Shown here: positions 44,081-52,109 of the stretch, one piece after another
Layout of the letters: each line of letters begins with the position of its first letter
Position numbering within the stretch: position 1 is the stretch's first letter
Source: Williamsia deligens
GTDB lineage: Bacteria; Actinomycetota; Actinomycetes; Mycobacteriales; Mycobacteriaceae
NCBI RefSeq assembly: GCF_024171765.1
Contig: NZ_JAMTCI010000001.1
Span: 969,137 to 1,033,136, forward strand
Reading direction: 5' to 3'
Length of the DNA stretch: 64,000 nucleotides
Translations under genes and position numbers: made by a program
The notes under the pieces: model-generated
Told to the model about the DNA's origin: nothing
Database searches by the model: none
What the model saw: the letters and a program-made list of their open reading frames with translations, nothing else

Positions 44081-45541
44081 ATGGGTCAAGAACTCACCGC
44101 ACGCCGGAAGACGATCATCCTGGCCACCTGCTGCCTGAGCCTGCTGATCGTCTCGATGGACGTCACCATCCTCAACGTCGCCCTCCCCGACATCCGCCGC
44201 GACCTCGGCGCGTCGGTGTCCGGGCTGCAGTGGGTGATCGACATCTACACGCTGACCGTCGCGAGCCTCCTGCTGCTCTCCGGCGCGACGGCCGACCGCT
44301 TCGGCCGCCGGCGCGTGTTCCAGATCGGGCTGACCGTCTTCGCCGTCGGATCGCTGCTCTGCAGCCTCGCGACCAGCGTCGACATGCTCATCGGGGCACG
44401 GTTCCTGCAGGCCATCGGCGGGTCGATGCTCAACCCGGTGGCGATGTCGATCATCACGCAGGTGTTCACCGGCAAGCAGGAACGCGCCAAGGCGGTCGGC
44501 GTGTGGGGTGCGGTCGTCGGCATCTCGATGGCTCTCGGGCCGATCGTCGGCGGCGTCCTCATCGACACCCTGCGGTGGCAGTCGGTGTTCTGGATCAACC
44601 TGCCGATCTGCGCGGCGGCGATCGTCCTCTCGGCGATCTACGTGCCCGAGTCGAAGGCGTCGACGGTCCGACGCCTGGACCCGGTCGGTCAGGTCCTCGG
44701 CATCCTCTTCATGGCGACGATCGTGTCGGGGCTCATCGAGGGACCGAACATGGGCTGGTCGGACCCGCGGACCCTGGCGCTGTTCGCCGTCGGGATCGCG
44801 GGCCTGGTGGGCTTCATCGCCTGGGAGCTGCGGCACCACACACCGTTCATCGACGTGCGCTTCTTCCGCAGCGTGCCGTTCTCCACGGCGACGGTGGTCG
44901 GGGTCATGGCGTTCGCCGCCTACGGCGCCTTCCTGTTCCTGATGTCGAGCTACCTGCAGAACGTGCGCGGCTACTCCGCGATCCACGCCGGCATGTTGTA
45001 CCTGCCGATCGCGGTCGCGACCCTGGTCTTCTCGCCCGTCTCCGGGCGGCTCGTGGGCAGGTACGGGACGCGGCCGTCGCTGCTGGCCGCGGGACCCCTG
45101 CTCGCGGCGGGCTCCGTCCTGCTGACGTTCCTCACCCCGACCACCCCGGTCTGGCAGGTGATCGCGACGTTCTTCGTGTTCGGGATGGGGTTCGCCTTCG
45201 TCAACGCACCGATCACCACATCCGCGGTCAGCGGGATGCCGCGCGAGCGGGCGGGCGCCGCCTCGGCGGTCGCGTCCACCAGCCGCCAGCTCGGGGTCAG
45301 TCTCGGTGTGGCGATCAGCGGTTCGGTCGCCGGGTCGGCGATCGCCGCGAGCGGCGTGACGTTCACCGACGCGATCGCACCCCTGTGGTGGATCACGGCG
45401 GTGTTCGCGGTCGTCATCGCCGCACTCGGCCTGATCAGCACCACCGCGTGGGCAGACCGCACGACCCAGCGCATCGCCTACCTCTTCGGCGACGAGGCGA
45501 CCGTGCCGGCGGCGTCGGCGCCCGTCCCGGAACGGGTCTGA
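44081..45541 (+). CDS. DHA2-family MFS efflux transporter, 486 aa
   Basis: The same type as the pump at 34487: MDVTILNVALPDIRRDLGAS, LQWVIDIYTLTVASLLLLSG, motif A as DRFGRRRVFQ and motif C as AVVGISMALGPIVGGVL. Fourteen helices fit the length. Two in-frame ATGs exist (44072 and 44081); the second is preferred because the first overlaps the -10 box and operator. A MarR gene starts one base after its stop and is probably its regulator. The substrate is unknown. Confidence 0.92.
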   Translation: MGQELTARRKTIILATCCLSLLIVSMDVTILNVALPDIRRDLGASVSGLQWVIDIYTLTVASLLLLSGATADRFGRRRVFQIGLTVFAVGSLLCSLATSVDMLIGARFLQAIGGSMLNPVAMSIITQVFTGKQERAKAVGVWGAVVGISMALGPIVGGVLIDTLRWQSVFWINLPICAAAIVLSAIYVPESKASTVRRLDPVGQVLGILFMATIVSGLIEGPNMGWSDPRTLALFAVGIAGLVGFIAWELRHHTPFIDVRFFRSVPFSTATVVGVMAFAAYGAFLFLMSSYLQNVRGYSAIHAGMLYLPIAVATLVFSPVSGRLVGRYGTRPSLLAAGPLLAAGSVLLTFLTPTTPVWQVIATFFVFGMGFAFVNAPITTSAVSGMPRERAGAASAVASTSRQLGVSLGVAISGSVAGSAIAASGVTFTDAIAPLWWITAVFAVVIAALGLISTTAWADRTTQRIAYLFGDEATVPAASAPVPERV

Positions 45542-45542
45542 C

Positions 45543-46016
45543 GTGGAGTCGGGCACGCGGGCCGGACACTGGGCCGCTGCGCGCACGTCGGATCCGGCCG
45601 ACGAGGCGTGGCAGCTCATGGCGCACTTCGTGATCGACAACCGCGGGGCGTGGAAGAAGGCCGTCACCGAGCGGACCGGTCTGGCGTTCAACCAGATCCG
45701 ACTGTTGCGCCGCATCGCGGCGCAGCCCCGCTCGGTGTCCGAACTCGCCGAGGCGGTCGGCATCGACGCGCCCGCCGCATCGGTGGCCATGACGCACCTC
45801 GAGCGCGACGGTCTGGTGGCGCGTCATGTCGACCCGGAGAACCGGCGGCGCAAGATCGTGTCGGTCACCGAGGCCGGTCGCGCGGTGCTGCACTCCGCGA
45901 TGACCACCCCGGACCCCGCGCCACCCGCCTTCGGCGTCCTCGACGCCGAGGAGATCCAGACCCTGCGCCGCATCGTCGGACGGCTCGACGGCGCCCGCGA
46001 CGACGCGGAGCGCTGA
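45543..46016 (+). CDS. MarR-family regulator, 157 aa
   Basis: The winged helix-turn-helix is RSVSELAEAVGIDAPAASVAMTHLERDGL with the wing HVDPENRRRKIVSVTEAG. It lies directly behind the efflux pump (one base from its stop), which is an autoregulated-operon arrangement; the palindrome over the pump promoter is the likely target. The start is GTG with no strong ribosome binding site, consistent with coupled translation. Confidence 0.88.
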   Translation: MESGTRAGHWAAARTSDPADEAWQLMAHFVIDNRGAWKKAVTERTGLAFNQIRLLRRIAAQPRSVSELAEAVGIDAPAASVAMTHLERDGLVARHVDPENRRRKIVSVTEAGRAVLHSAMTTPDPAPPAFGVLDAEEIQTLRRIVGRLDGARDDAER

Positions 46017-46026
46017 GCGACCCCGG

Positions 46027-47082
46027 TCAGCCGGCCGATCGCACCGCGCTGCGGACGCGATCCGCCTCGCGGACCGCGCCGCTGTTCGACGTCCCCTGGC
46101 GGGACCCGGCCAGTTTCGCCGCGATGTGGTCGCGCACGGTGATCGGCTCGTAGGGGATCCCCTCGCCCTCCCACCCGCGCAGCGTGCTGACGACGGCGTC
46201 GGGATTGCCGTCGTGGAAGAACGCGGCCGACCGCCGGCGGCGGATGGTCCCGTCCACGATCGGGGGCTTCACGCGGTGCAGCGTCGACATCCACCGGTCG
46301 CCGGTGAGGCGCGCGGTGAGATCACCGAGGTTGACGAGCAACGCATCGTCCACCGGTGCCACGTCGTGCCACTGCCGTTCCGAACCCAGGACCTGCAGCC
46401 CCGCGACCTGGTCGGCCCACAACACCGTGACGATGCCGAAGTCGGTGTGCTCCCCCATGCCCGTGAGATCGCCGTCGAGCGTGACCGTCCCCTCGGGAAG
46501 CGCGTAGTTGTTCATCCGCAGCACATCGATGGAGTGGTCGGCGATCGACGGGAAGAACTCGTCGGGCACACCCAACGCCGCGGCGAAGATCGTGGTGAGC
46601 GCCCGGGCCACGCGCGACGCCTCGTCGAAGTAGGCCTGCACCTGCGACCGGAAGCCCTCGACCTGCGGCCAGACGTTGGTGCCGTAGTCCGACTCCGACA
46701 GATCGAGGTCGGGGAAGGACGCCGCCTCGACCCCGACGTTGTAGGCCTCGAAGAAGTCGTTCATGCCCGAGGCCGCCGCCACACCCAGGCTGAGCGACAG
46801 CGATTCGCTCGCCGGTGGGCTGTAGCCGCGGTTCGCGCCCGCCACCCGCCAGGTCTTCTTCGCGTCGATCGGGAGACCGAAGAAGGCGTCGATGGCGTCA
46901 GCCAGACCGTGCGTCACGGAGTCCGGGATGCCGTGGCCCCGGATCTGCATGAAGCCGACCCGACGGCAGGCGTCGTCGACGGCGTCGACCACCGCGGCGA
47001 CCTCACGCGGGGAACCGCCACCGGTCGCTGCGCTGATGTCGATCACGGGGACGTCGAACGGGGGTTCTGGGGAACGGTCCAT
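46027..47082 (-). CDS. 2-oxoglutarate/Fe(II)-dependent dioxygenase, isopenicillin N synthase-like, 351 aa
   Basis: The DIOX_N domain starts VPVIDISAATGG and includes FMQIRGHGIPDSV. The iron site is His and Asp in MGEHTDFGIVTVL and the second His in STLHRVKPP. The oxoglutarate-binding Arg-x-Ser is in RRRRSAAFF. This family covers many oxidations (hydroxylation, desaturation, ring closure), so a substrate cannot be given. A TGAGGA site lies upstream of the ATG. It converges on the MarR gene and is 112 bp from the next MarR. Confidence 0.88.
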   Translation of the reverse strand: MDRSPEPPFDVPVIDISAATGGGSPREVAAVVDAVDDACRRVGFMQIRGHGIPDSVTHGLADAIDAFFGLPIDAKKTWRVAGANRGYSPPASESLSLSLGVAAASGMNDFFEAYNVGVEAASFPDLDLSESDYGTNVWPQVEGFRSQVQAYFDEASRVARALTTIFAAALGVPDEFFPSIADHSIDVLRMNNYALPEGTVTLDGDLTGMGEHTDFGIVTVLWADQVAGLQVLGSERQWHDVAPVDDALLVNLGDLTARLTGDRWMSTLHRVKPPIVDGTIRRRRSAAFFHDGNPDAVVSTLRGWEGEGIPYEPITVRDHIAAKLAGSRQGTSNSGAVREADRVRSAVRSAG

Positions 47083-47194
47083 GGTGGATCCTCACCGGAT
47101 GCGCGTCCTCGCATCTCGCCGACGCCGCGGTCGCGGTGTGCGGCGCTCCGCGGCCCCGCGCATCTCGACCGGCCTCAGGTTGTTGCCGGTGCAA

Positions 47195-47677
47195 TCATCC
47201 CTGCGCTGCGACAGGCGTCGTGTCGTCGGCGATGTGGTCCCGCACCTCGCCGAACACCTGCCCGATCCGGTCGACGTCGCGCGGACTGAGGCTGTCGAAC
47301 AGCAGCCGCCGCACCTGGTTCACGTGACCGGGACTGGTGACCTGCAGCTTGGCCCGCCCGGCGTCGGTCAGGACCGCGACCTGACCGCGCCGATCACTGG
47401 GACAGGGGCGCCGCTCCACCCACCCCAGGTCGACGAGTCGGCTGATCGCCCTGGTCACGCCGCTGCGGGTCGCCATCGTCGCATCCGCGAGGGACGACAT
47501 CCGCATCTGACCGCCCTCGGCCTCCGACAACGTCACCAGCAGTTCGAAGTCGGTGAGCGAGATGCCGGCGTCGCGCTGCAGCTGGTGGTCCAGACGGGCG
47601 AGCAGCATGCGCGTGGCGTCGAGGTAGGCGCGCCAACTGCGCTGTTCGTCCTCCGAGAGCCATCGGACCTCATCCAT
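47195..47677 (-). CDS. MarR-family regulator, 160 aa
   Basis: The wHTH contains MRMSSLADATMATRSGVTRAI with VERRPCPSDRRGQVAVLTDAG as the wing. The single Cys in the wing and the quinone-enzyme neighbour suggest a redox-sensing possibility, which is speculative. A TAGACT box ends seven bases before the ATG. It is divergent from wrbA, and an AGTTGA-N8-TCAACT site lies between. Confidence 0.88.
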   Translation of the reverse strand: MDEVRWLSEDEQRSWRAYLDATRMLLARLDHQLQRDAGISLTDFELLVTLSEAEGGQMRMSSLADATMATRSGVTRAISRLVDLGWVERRPCPSDRRGQVAVLTDAGRAKLQVTSPGHVNQVRRLLFDSLSPRDVDRIGQVFGEVRDHIADDTTPVAAQG

Positions 47678-47698
47678 GGGTCCCAGTCTAGACGAAGT

Positions 47699-47718
47699 AG
47701 TTGACATCGCAATCAACT
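47699..47718. promoter_or_regulatory. MarR-type operator AGTTGA-N8-TCAACT
   Basis: The perfect 6-bp arms lie between the divergent marR and wrbA starts and overlap a TTGACA-like -35 box (47701-47706) for wrbA. Outer bases extend the symmetry (GAAGT on the left, ACTTC on the right). The MarR at 47195 is the natural binder. Confidence 0.65.
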
Positions 47719-47769
47719 TCGGTAGCGTGGTCGGGGACAGACAGACGACGAGAGGTGAGGGACACCCTG

Positions 47770-48369
47770 ATGACGAAGATCGCGATCATCTACTACTCCG
47801 CGACCGGGCACGGCACCACGATGGCGAAGAAGCTCGAGGAGGCCGCACAGGCCGCCGGCGCCGAGGTGCGCGTGCGCCACATCGCCGAGACCACCGACCC
47901 GTCGGTGTTCGCCGAGAACCCCGCGTGGACCGCCAACTACGAGGCCACCAAGGATCTCCCGGCCGCGACCGGTGACGACATCGTCTGGGCCGACGGCGTG
48001 ATCCTCGGTTCGCCCACCCGCTTCGGCAACACCGCCGGACCGTTCCAGGCGTTCATCGACACCCTGGGCGGCCTGTGGGCGCAGGGCAAGCTGGCGAACA
48101 AGGCCTACGCCGGGTTCACCTCCAGCCAGACCGCGCACGGCGGTCAGGAGGCCACGCTGCTGGCGCTCTACACCACGATCATGCACTGGGGTGGCCTCGT
48201 CGTCGCCCCGGGTTACACCGACGGCCTGAAGTTCGCCGACGGCAACCCCTACGGCGTCGGCCACGTCACCGGCCCGAACAACACCGAGGAGCTCGCGCCG
48301 GAGACCGTCGCCGCGCTCGAGCATCTGGCGCAGCGCATCGTCACCTTCGCCGGCAAGCTGGCACAGTAG
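47770..48369 (+). CDS. wrbA: NAD(P)H:quinone oxidoreductase, WrbA type
   Basis: A flavodoxin-like FMN protein that carries out two-electron reduction of quinones, avoiding semiquinone radicals. FMN-phosphate binds at IIYYSATGHGTTMAKK; GSPTRFGNTAGPFQAFID and SSQTAHGGQEATLLAL are WrbA signatures. 199 aa is normal. ATG 47770 has a GAGGTGAGGGA region upstream. It is probably repressed by the divergent MarR, and a hairpin follows the gene before the pirin gene. Confidence 0.93.
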   Translation: MTKIAIIYYSATGHGTTMAKKLEEAAQAAGAEVRVRHIAETTDPSVFAENPAWTANYEATKDLPAATGDDIVWADGVILGSPTRFGNTAGPFQAFIDTLGGLWAQGKLANKAYAGFTSSQTAHGGQEATLLALYTTIMHWGGLVVAPGYTDGLKFADGNPYGVGHVTGPNNTEELAPETVAALEHLAQRIVTFAGKLAQ

Positions 48370-48381
48370 GTCTCACCACCG

Positions 48382-48413
48382 CGGCGGGCGTTCCGACACC
48401 GGGACGCCCGCCG
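48382..48413. terminator. Hairpin after wrbA
   Basis: CGGCGGGCGT (48382-48391) pairs with ACGCCCGCCG (48404-48413) with an inner TCC/GGG extension. It lies 12 bp after the wrbA stop and 36 bp before the pirin start. It probably ends most wrbA transcripts. Confidence 0.7.
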
Positions 48414-48449
48414 TGTCGTCTCCCAGGGTCGTCCCCCAGTGAGGTTCGC

Positions 48450-49229
48450 ATGACTTCAGCAACACCCCTCGTCGACGTCCGCCGCGCGGCCGATCGCTAC
48501 TCCACGCAGATCGGCTGGCTGGACTCCCACCACTCGTTCTCGTTCTCGTCGCACTACGACCCCGACAACACCCACCACGGGCTGCTGCTGGTCAACAACG
48601 ACGACATCGTCACGCCCGGTCAGGGATTCGACACGCACCCGCACCGGGACATGGAGATCGTCACCTGGGTGCTGCAGGGATCACTGGTCCACCAGGACTC
48701 GATGGGACACTCGGGCGTCATCTATCCCGGCCTGGCGCAGCGGATGAGCGCCGGGACCGGCATCCTGCACTCGGAGAAGAACGACTCGTGGCGCCTCGGC
48801 GCCGACGCCGGCACCCACGGTGATCGTCACGACGACCCCGTGCACTTCATCCAGATGTGGGTCGTCCCCGACGAATCCGGGATCACACCGACCTACGAGC
48901 AACTCGAGATCGACGACGAATTGCTCTCGGGCGGGCTCGTGACCGTGGCCTCGGGCATGCCGGGGCACGTCGACCACTCGGCGATCCGCATCCGCAACAA
49001 GTTCGCGGCGATGCACGTCGCGCGACTACGGCCCGGCGGTGAGCCGGTCACCCTGCCCGACAGTCCGCTCGGGCACGTGTTCGTCGCCCGCGGCGAGGTC
49101 GAGATGGAAGGTGTCGGTCCACTCTCCGAGGGCGATGCCGTACGTCTCACCGGTTCCGGCGGCCAGAGGGTCTCCAGCGCGACCGGCGCCGAGGTCATCG
49201 TGTGGGAGATGCACGCGACGATCGGGTGA
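48450..49229 (+). CDS. Pirin-family protein (bicupin), 259 aa
   Basis: The N-terminal cupin keeps the iron ligands: His63 and His65 in FDTHPHRDMEIV, His107 and Glu109 in GILHSEKN. Some pirins have quercetinase-like dioxygenase activity; others act as redox-responsive protein partners. The C-terminal cupin lacks such residues, as is usual. ATG 48450 follows GAGG by five bases. The position next to WrbA suggests a shared role in quinone or flavonoid stress. Confidence 0.9.
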   Translation: MTSATPLVDVRRAADRYSTQIGWLDSHHSFSFSSHYDPDNTHHGLLLVNNDDIVTPGQGFDTHPHRDMEIVTWVLQGSLVHQDSMGHSGVIYPGLAQRMSAGTGILHSEKNDSWRLGADAGTHGDRHDDPVHFIQMWVVPDESGITPTYEQLEIDDELLSGGLVTVASGMPGHVDHSAIRIRNKFAAMHVARLRPGGEPVTLPDSPLGHVFVARGEVEMEGVGPLSEGDAVRLTGSGGQRVSSATGAEVIVWEMHATIG

Positions 49230-49241
49230 CCCCGACGCGCG

Positions 49242-50015
49242 TCAGAGCGGCAGTCGGTCGACCATCGGTCGCTGCCGCAGATCGGCGTGACGGAACCACT
49301 CGACCCCGAAGACGGTGCGCAACAGCTCGATCGGCATCGCGAGGAACGGGCCGAAGTCGCCCACCTGCGTGGCGTGGGCGACCATCGCCGCACGTTTCGC
49401 GTCGATCACCGAGGTCACGTCGACCTCGACGGTGATCTCCGAGGCGGGCACACCGAACGAGTCAAGGTCGAGATCGGGGGTGTCCTCCGTCCACGCCGGG
49501 TTGGCCTTCATCATCGCCTTCATGCTGTCGCGGTTGGCGACGCTCTCGAAACGGTGTGGTGTCTCGGCCATCTCGGCGGCCGCGCGTCCGACATGGTGCA
49601 CCGCGATGTGGTCGGGGTGGCCGTACCCACCGTTGCTGTCGTAGAAGGTGACGACGTCGGCCGACTCCTCGACGAGGACATCGGCGAGACGGCGGGCCGC
49701 CTCCTCGACCGGGATGTTGGAGAAGGCCGCGGGGTTCTCGTTCTCCGGCGTGCCCGCCATCCCCGAGTCGGGGTAGTCGAACATGACCAGCCGATGGACG
49801 CCGAGCGCCTCCGCCGACGTCTCCAGTTCTCGGCGACGCCGCGACAACAGCGACTCCCCCGGTTCGAGGATCCCGTCCGGGAACTCGCCCAGCGCACCGT
49901 CGGTGGCGGTCACCAACACCACGCGATGCCCGGCATCGGCGGCCAGACGGATCGTGCCTCCCGTCGAGAAGACCTCGTCGTCGGGATGGGCGTGGAAACA
50001 CACGAGAACACTCAC
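49242..50015 (-). CDS. PIG-L (LmbE-like) zinc deacetylase, 257 aa
   Basis: The metal motif HAHPDDEV (His10, Asp13) is at the N-terminus, and the third ligand is His in GYGHPDHIAVHH near residue 129. The family includes MshB (mycothiol biosynthesis) and Mca (mycothiol S-conjugate amidase). The length and the long C-terminal section with DLDSFGVPASEITVEVDV fit the Mca/MshB group, but which one is not clear. GTG 50015 is supported by a TACGCT box exactly at -12 to -7 (50022-50027 on the minus strand). Confidence 0.88.
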   Translation of the reverse strand: MSVLVCFHAHPDDEVFSTGGTIRLAADAGHRVVLVTATDGALGEFPDGILEPGESLLSRRRRELETSAEALGVHRLVMFDYPDSGMAGTPENENPAAFSNIPVEEAARRLADVLVEESADVVTFYDSNGGYGHPDHIAVHHVGRAAAEMAETPHRFESVANRDSMKAMMKANPAWTEDTPDLDLDSFGVPASEITVEVDVTSVIDAKRAAMVAHATQVGDFGPFLAMPIELLRTVFGVEWFRHADLRQRPMVDRLPL

Positions 50016-50021
50016 CCGACG

Positions 50022-50027
50022 AGCGTA
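50022..50027 (-). promoter_or_regulatory. TACGCT -10 box for the leaderless PIG-L deacetylase transcript
   Basis: Read on the minus strand, TACGCT ends six bases before the GTG at 50015, leaving no room for a ribosome binding site. It lies in the gap after the monooxygenase stop at 50045, so the deacetylase can be transcribed by itself. Confidence 0.45.
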
Positions 50028-50044
50028 GTCAGCCCGGCCCGACG

Positions 50045-51178
50045 TCACCGACCGGCCGTCGCCCGCCCGAGGAACGCCGCGAGTCCGTACGGCGCGGAGT
50101 CGCCGATGCAGAGCTCCAGGATCTCGCGGGCGTCGGGCCCCGCCGTCGCCGTGCGCGCCGCCATCGCCTCCTCATACTTGGCGATCGCCCGGTCGGCGTC
50201 GTCGGGATGCCCCGCCAGCGCCAGCGCGAGCTGTGCACCGTCGAGCATGGCCAGATTCGCGCCGTCACCGGCCGGCGGAGCGAGGTGGGCGGCGTCGCCG
50301 ATCAGCGTCACCCCCGGGATCCGGTCCCAGCGTGTCCCCTCCGGCAGCTCGTGGATCCGTCGGATCACCGGGGGTGTCGCGGTCTCGGTGATGAGCGCGA
50401 GCAGCTCGGGCGCCCAGCCGTCGAACTCGGCGGCGACGCGGGCGCGGACGTCGCCCGATGCCTCCAGGTCATCGACCCAGTCCGCCGATCGGCGCAGCTG
50501 GAAGTAGGCGTGCAGCACACCGCCGGATTCGCGGTGGGTCGAGATCCCCTGTCCGGGGGACAGCGCGAACATCGCGCCGCTCCCGGCCAGTGCCGCGGTC
50601 GCCGGGTGATCGGTGTCGACGTCGTGCAGGTAGGTCTCGACGAACGTCACGCCGACGTATTGCGGGGCAGCGTCGGTCAGCAGCGATCGCACGCGGGACC
50701 AGGCACCATCCGCACCGACGAGCACGTCGGTGACGGTCGCGGTGCCGTCGGTGAACCGCACCTCGTGACGGCCGTCGTCGAGGGTGGTCACCGACGCCAC
50801 CTTCATCCCCCACCGGACCGCGCCGTCGGGGAGGGACTCGAGGAGGATGCGGCGCAGATCGCCCCGCAGGACCTCGGGTCGACCCGTGGCGACGTCGTCC
50901 TCGGGGGCGTCGTCGTCGAGCAGGACGGTGCCGATGCTGTCGACGACGCGGGTGGCCTGGCCGCCGGAATGGATGATCGCGCGGAACTCGTCGGTGAGCC
51001 CGGCCGCCGCCAGGGCCGCCTGTCCGTCCTCCTCGTGGATGTCGAGCTGGCCACCCTGCGTACGACTCTGCGCCGACGACTCCGCCTCGTAGACGGTCGC
51101 GGTGATCCCGTGTACGTGCAGGACCCGGGCGAGGGTCAGCCCGCCGAGACCCGCCCCGATGATCGTGATGGTGGTCAT
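50045..51178 (-). CDS. FAD-dependent monooxygenase, TetX-like, 377 aa
   Basis: A class A flavoprotein monooxygenase. FAD binds at TIIGAGLGGLTLARVL (residues 5-20), the conserved DG motif is LVGADGAWSRVRSLL, and the GD motif is VTLIGDAAHLAPPAGDGANLAM. RTQGGQLDIHEEDGQAAL resembles TetX/antibiotic-oxidising enzymes. It would hydroxylate an aromatic or polyketide-like compound using NAD(P)H and O2. ATG 51178 has GGAGGGAG upstream. It is divergent from a TetR gene with two clear operators between. Confidence 0.92.
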   Translation of the reverse strand: MTTITIIGAGLGGLTLARVLHVHGITATVYEAESSAQSRTQGGQLDIHEEDGQAALAAAGLTDEFRAIIHSGGQATRVVDSIGTVLLDDDAPEDDVATGRPEVLRGDLRRILLESLPDGAVRWGMKVASVTTLDDGRHEVRFTDGTATVTDVLVGADGAWSRVRSLLTDAAPQYVGVTFVETYLHDVDTDHPATAALAGSGAMFALSPGQGISTHRESGGVLHAYFQLRRSADWVDDLEASGDVRARVAAEFDGWAPELLALITETATPPVIRRIHELPEGTRWDRIPGVTLIGDAAHLAPPAGDGANLAMLDGAQLALALAGHPDDADRAIAKYEEAMAARTATAGPDAREILELCIGDSAPYGLAAFLGRATAGR

Positions 51179-51196
51179 GCCGACTCCCTCCGTTGC

Positions 51197-51243
51197 CTGG
51201 AACGGCGTTCCAGTCTCGCCAGCAAGTTTGGAACGCCGTTCCA
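51197..51243. promoter_or_regulatory. Two palindromic operators TGGAAC-N3-GTTCCA
   Basis: CTGGAACGGCGTTCCAG at 51197-51213 and TGGAACGCCGTTCCA at 51229-51243, with centres 31 bp apart, lie between the divergent monooxygenase and TetR genes. Both are perfect palindromes apart from the central base. They share the core GGAAC-N3-GTTCC with the sites at 15771-15819. Confidence 0.88.
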
Positions 51244-51262
51244 GAGATGTCAAGATGTCGGC

Positions 51263-51934
51263 ATGCCCCCGCGTGCCCGTCGTACCGACTCGCTGTCGAA
51301 GGAGGCCATCGTCGCCGCGGCGACGGAGATCCTCGACGCCGACGGCGAGAGCGCACTGACCTTCCGGGCACTCGCCGCGCGGTTGTCGACCGGGGCGGGC
51401 GCGATCTACTGGCACGTCGCCGACAAGGACGATCTGCTCACCGCGGCGACCACCGACGCCGTCGACCGCACGCTGACCGGGATCGACGATCTCGCGGATC
51501 CGCGAGAAGCGCTGCGCGCGATCGCCGTTCGTGTCTTCGACACGGTCGACGACCACCCGTGGGTCGCCACCCACCTCGCACGGGGCCTCGGTCAGCCGGG
51601 GATGATCGCGGTGCTCGACGCGATCGGCCGTCAGGTCGACGCCCTGGGCGTGCCGCCGGGGCGCCTGTTCGACACGGCCACGGCACTGCTCAGCTACATC
51701 CTCGGTGGGGCGGGTCAGAACGCGGCCAACGCCCGCCTGCACGCGCAGGACCCGGAGGCGGCCGGACGCTCGGCGGCACTCGGCCGGGAGTCGGATCGGT
51801 GGGCGTCCCTCGACGCGGAGCGGTACCCCTTCGTCCGGGCGATGGCCGACTCCCTGCGGGATCACGACGACCGAGAGCAGTTCCTCGCCGGGGTGGACCT
51901 CATCCTGGCCGGGATCGATGCCCGGGATGGGTGA
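51263..51934 (+). CDS. TetR-family repressor, 223 aa
   Basis: The helix-turn-helix has ALAARLSTGAGAIYWHV (residues about 43-60), and the C-terminal domain is of the TetR_C type found in tetracycline-like and polyketide-responsive repressors. ATG 51263 has CAAGAT at -12 to -7 and no ribosome binding site. It most likely represses the divergent FAD monooxygenase and itself via the two adjacent sites. The gene is followed by tRNA-Thr on the opposite strand. Confidence 0.9.
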   Translation: MPPRARRTDSLSKEAIVAAATEILDADGESALTFRALAARLSTGAGAIYWHVADKDDLLTAATTDAVDRTLTGIDDLADPREALRAIAVRVFDTVDDHPWVATHLARGLGQPGMIAVLDAIGRQVDALGVPPGRLFDTATALLSYILGGAGQNAANARLHAQDPEAAGRSAALGRESDRWASLDAERYPFVRAMADSLRDHDDREQFLAGVDLILAGIDARDG

Positions 51935-51954
51935 CGTCCGGGGCGGGTGGTGCG

Positions 51955-52030
51955 TGGAGCCGCCTGCGAGAATCGAACTCGCGACCTTTTCATTACGAGT
52001 GAAGCGCTCTACCGACTGAGCTAAGGCGGC
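51955..52030 (-). tRNA. tRNA-Thr (CGT anticodon)
   Basis: Read on the minus strand, GCCGCCT (acceptor) begins at 52030, with D-arm TAGCTCAGTCGGTAGAGC, anticodon loop CTCGTAA (anticodon CGT) and T-arm GCGAGTTCGATTCTCGC. The acceptor 3' side AGGCGGC, discriminator T and encoded CCA close it. The outermost anticodon-stem pair is C-A, a mismatch next to an otherwise perfect stem. It lies between the convergent TetR gene and holB. Confidence 0.95.
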
Positions 52031-52109
52031 GTGCCGCCCGAAGGCAGCGTCGACCAGTGTATCGACCGCGCGGCGGCGCGGCCAAACCGCTCCGGCCCAG
52101 GCGCCCGCG

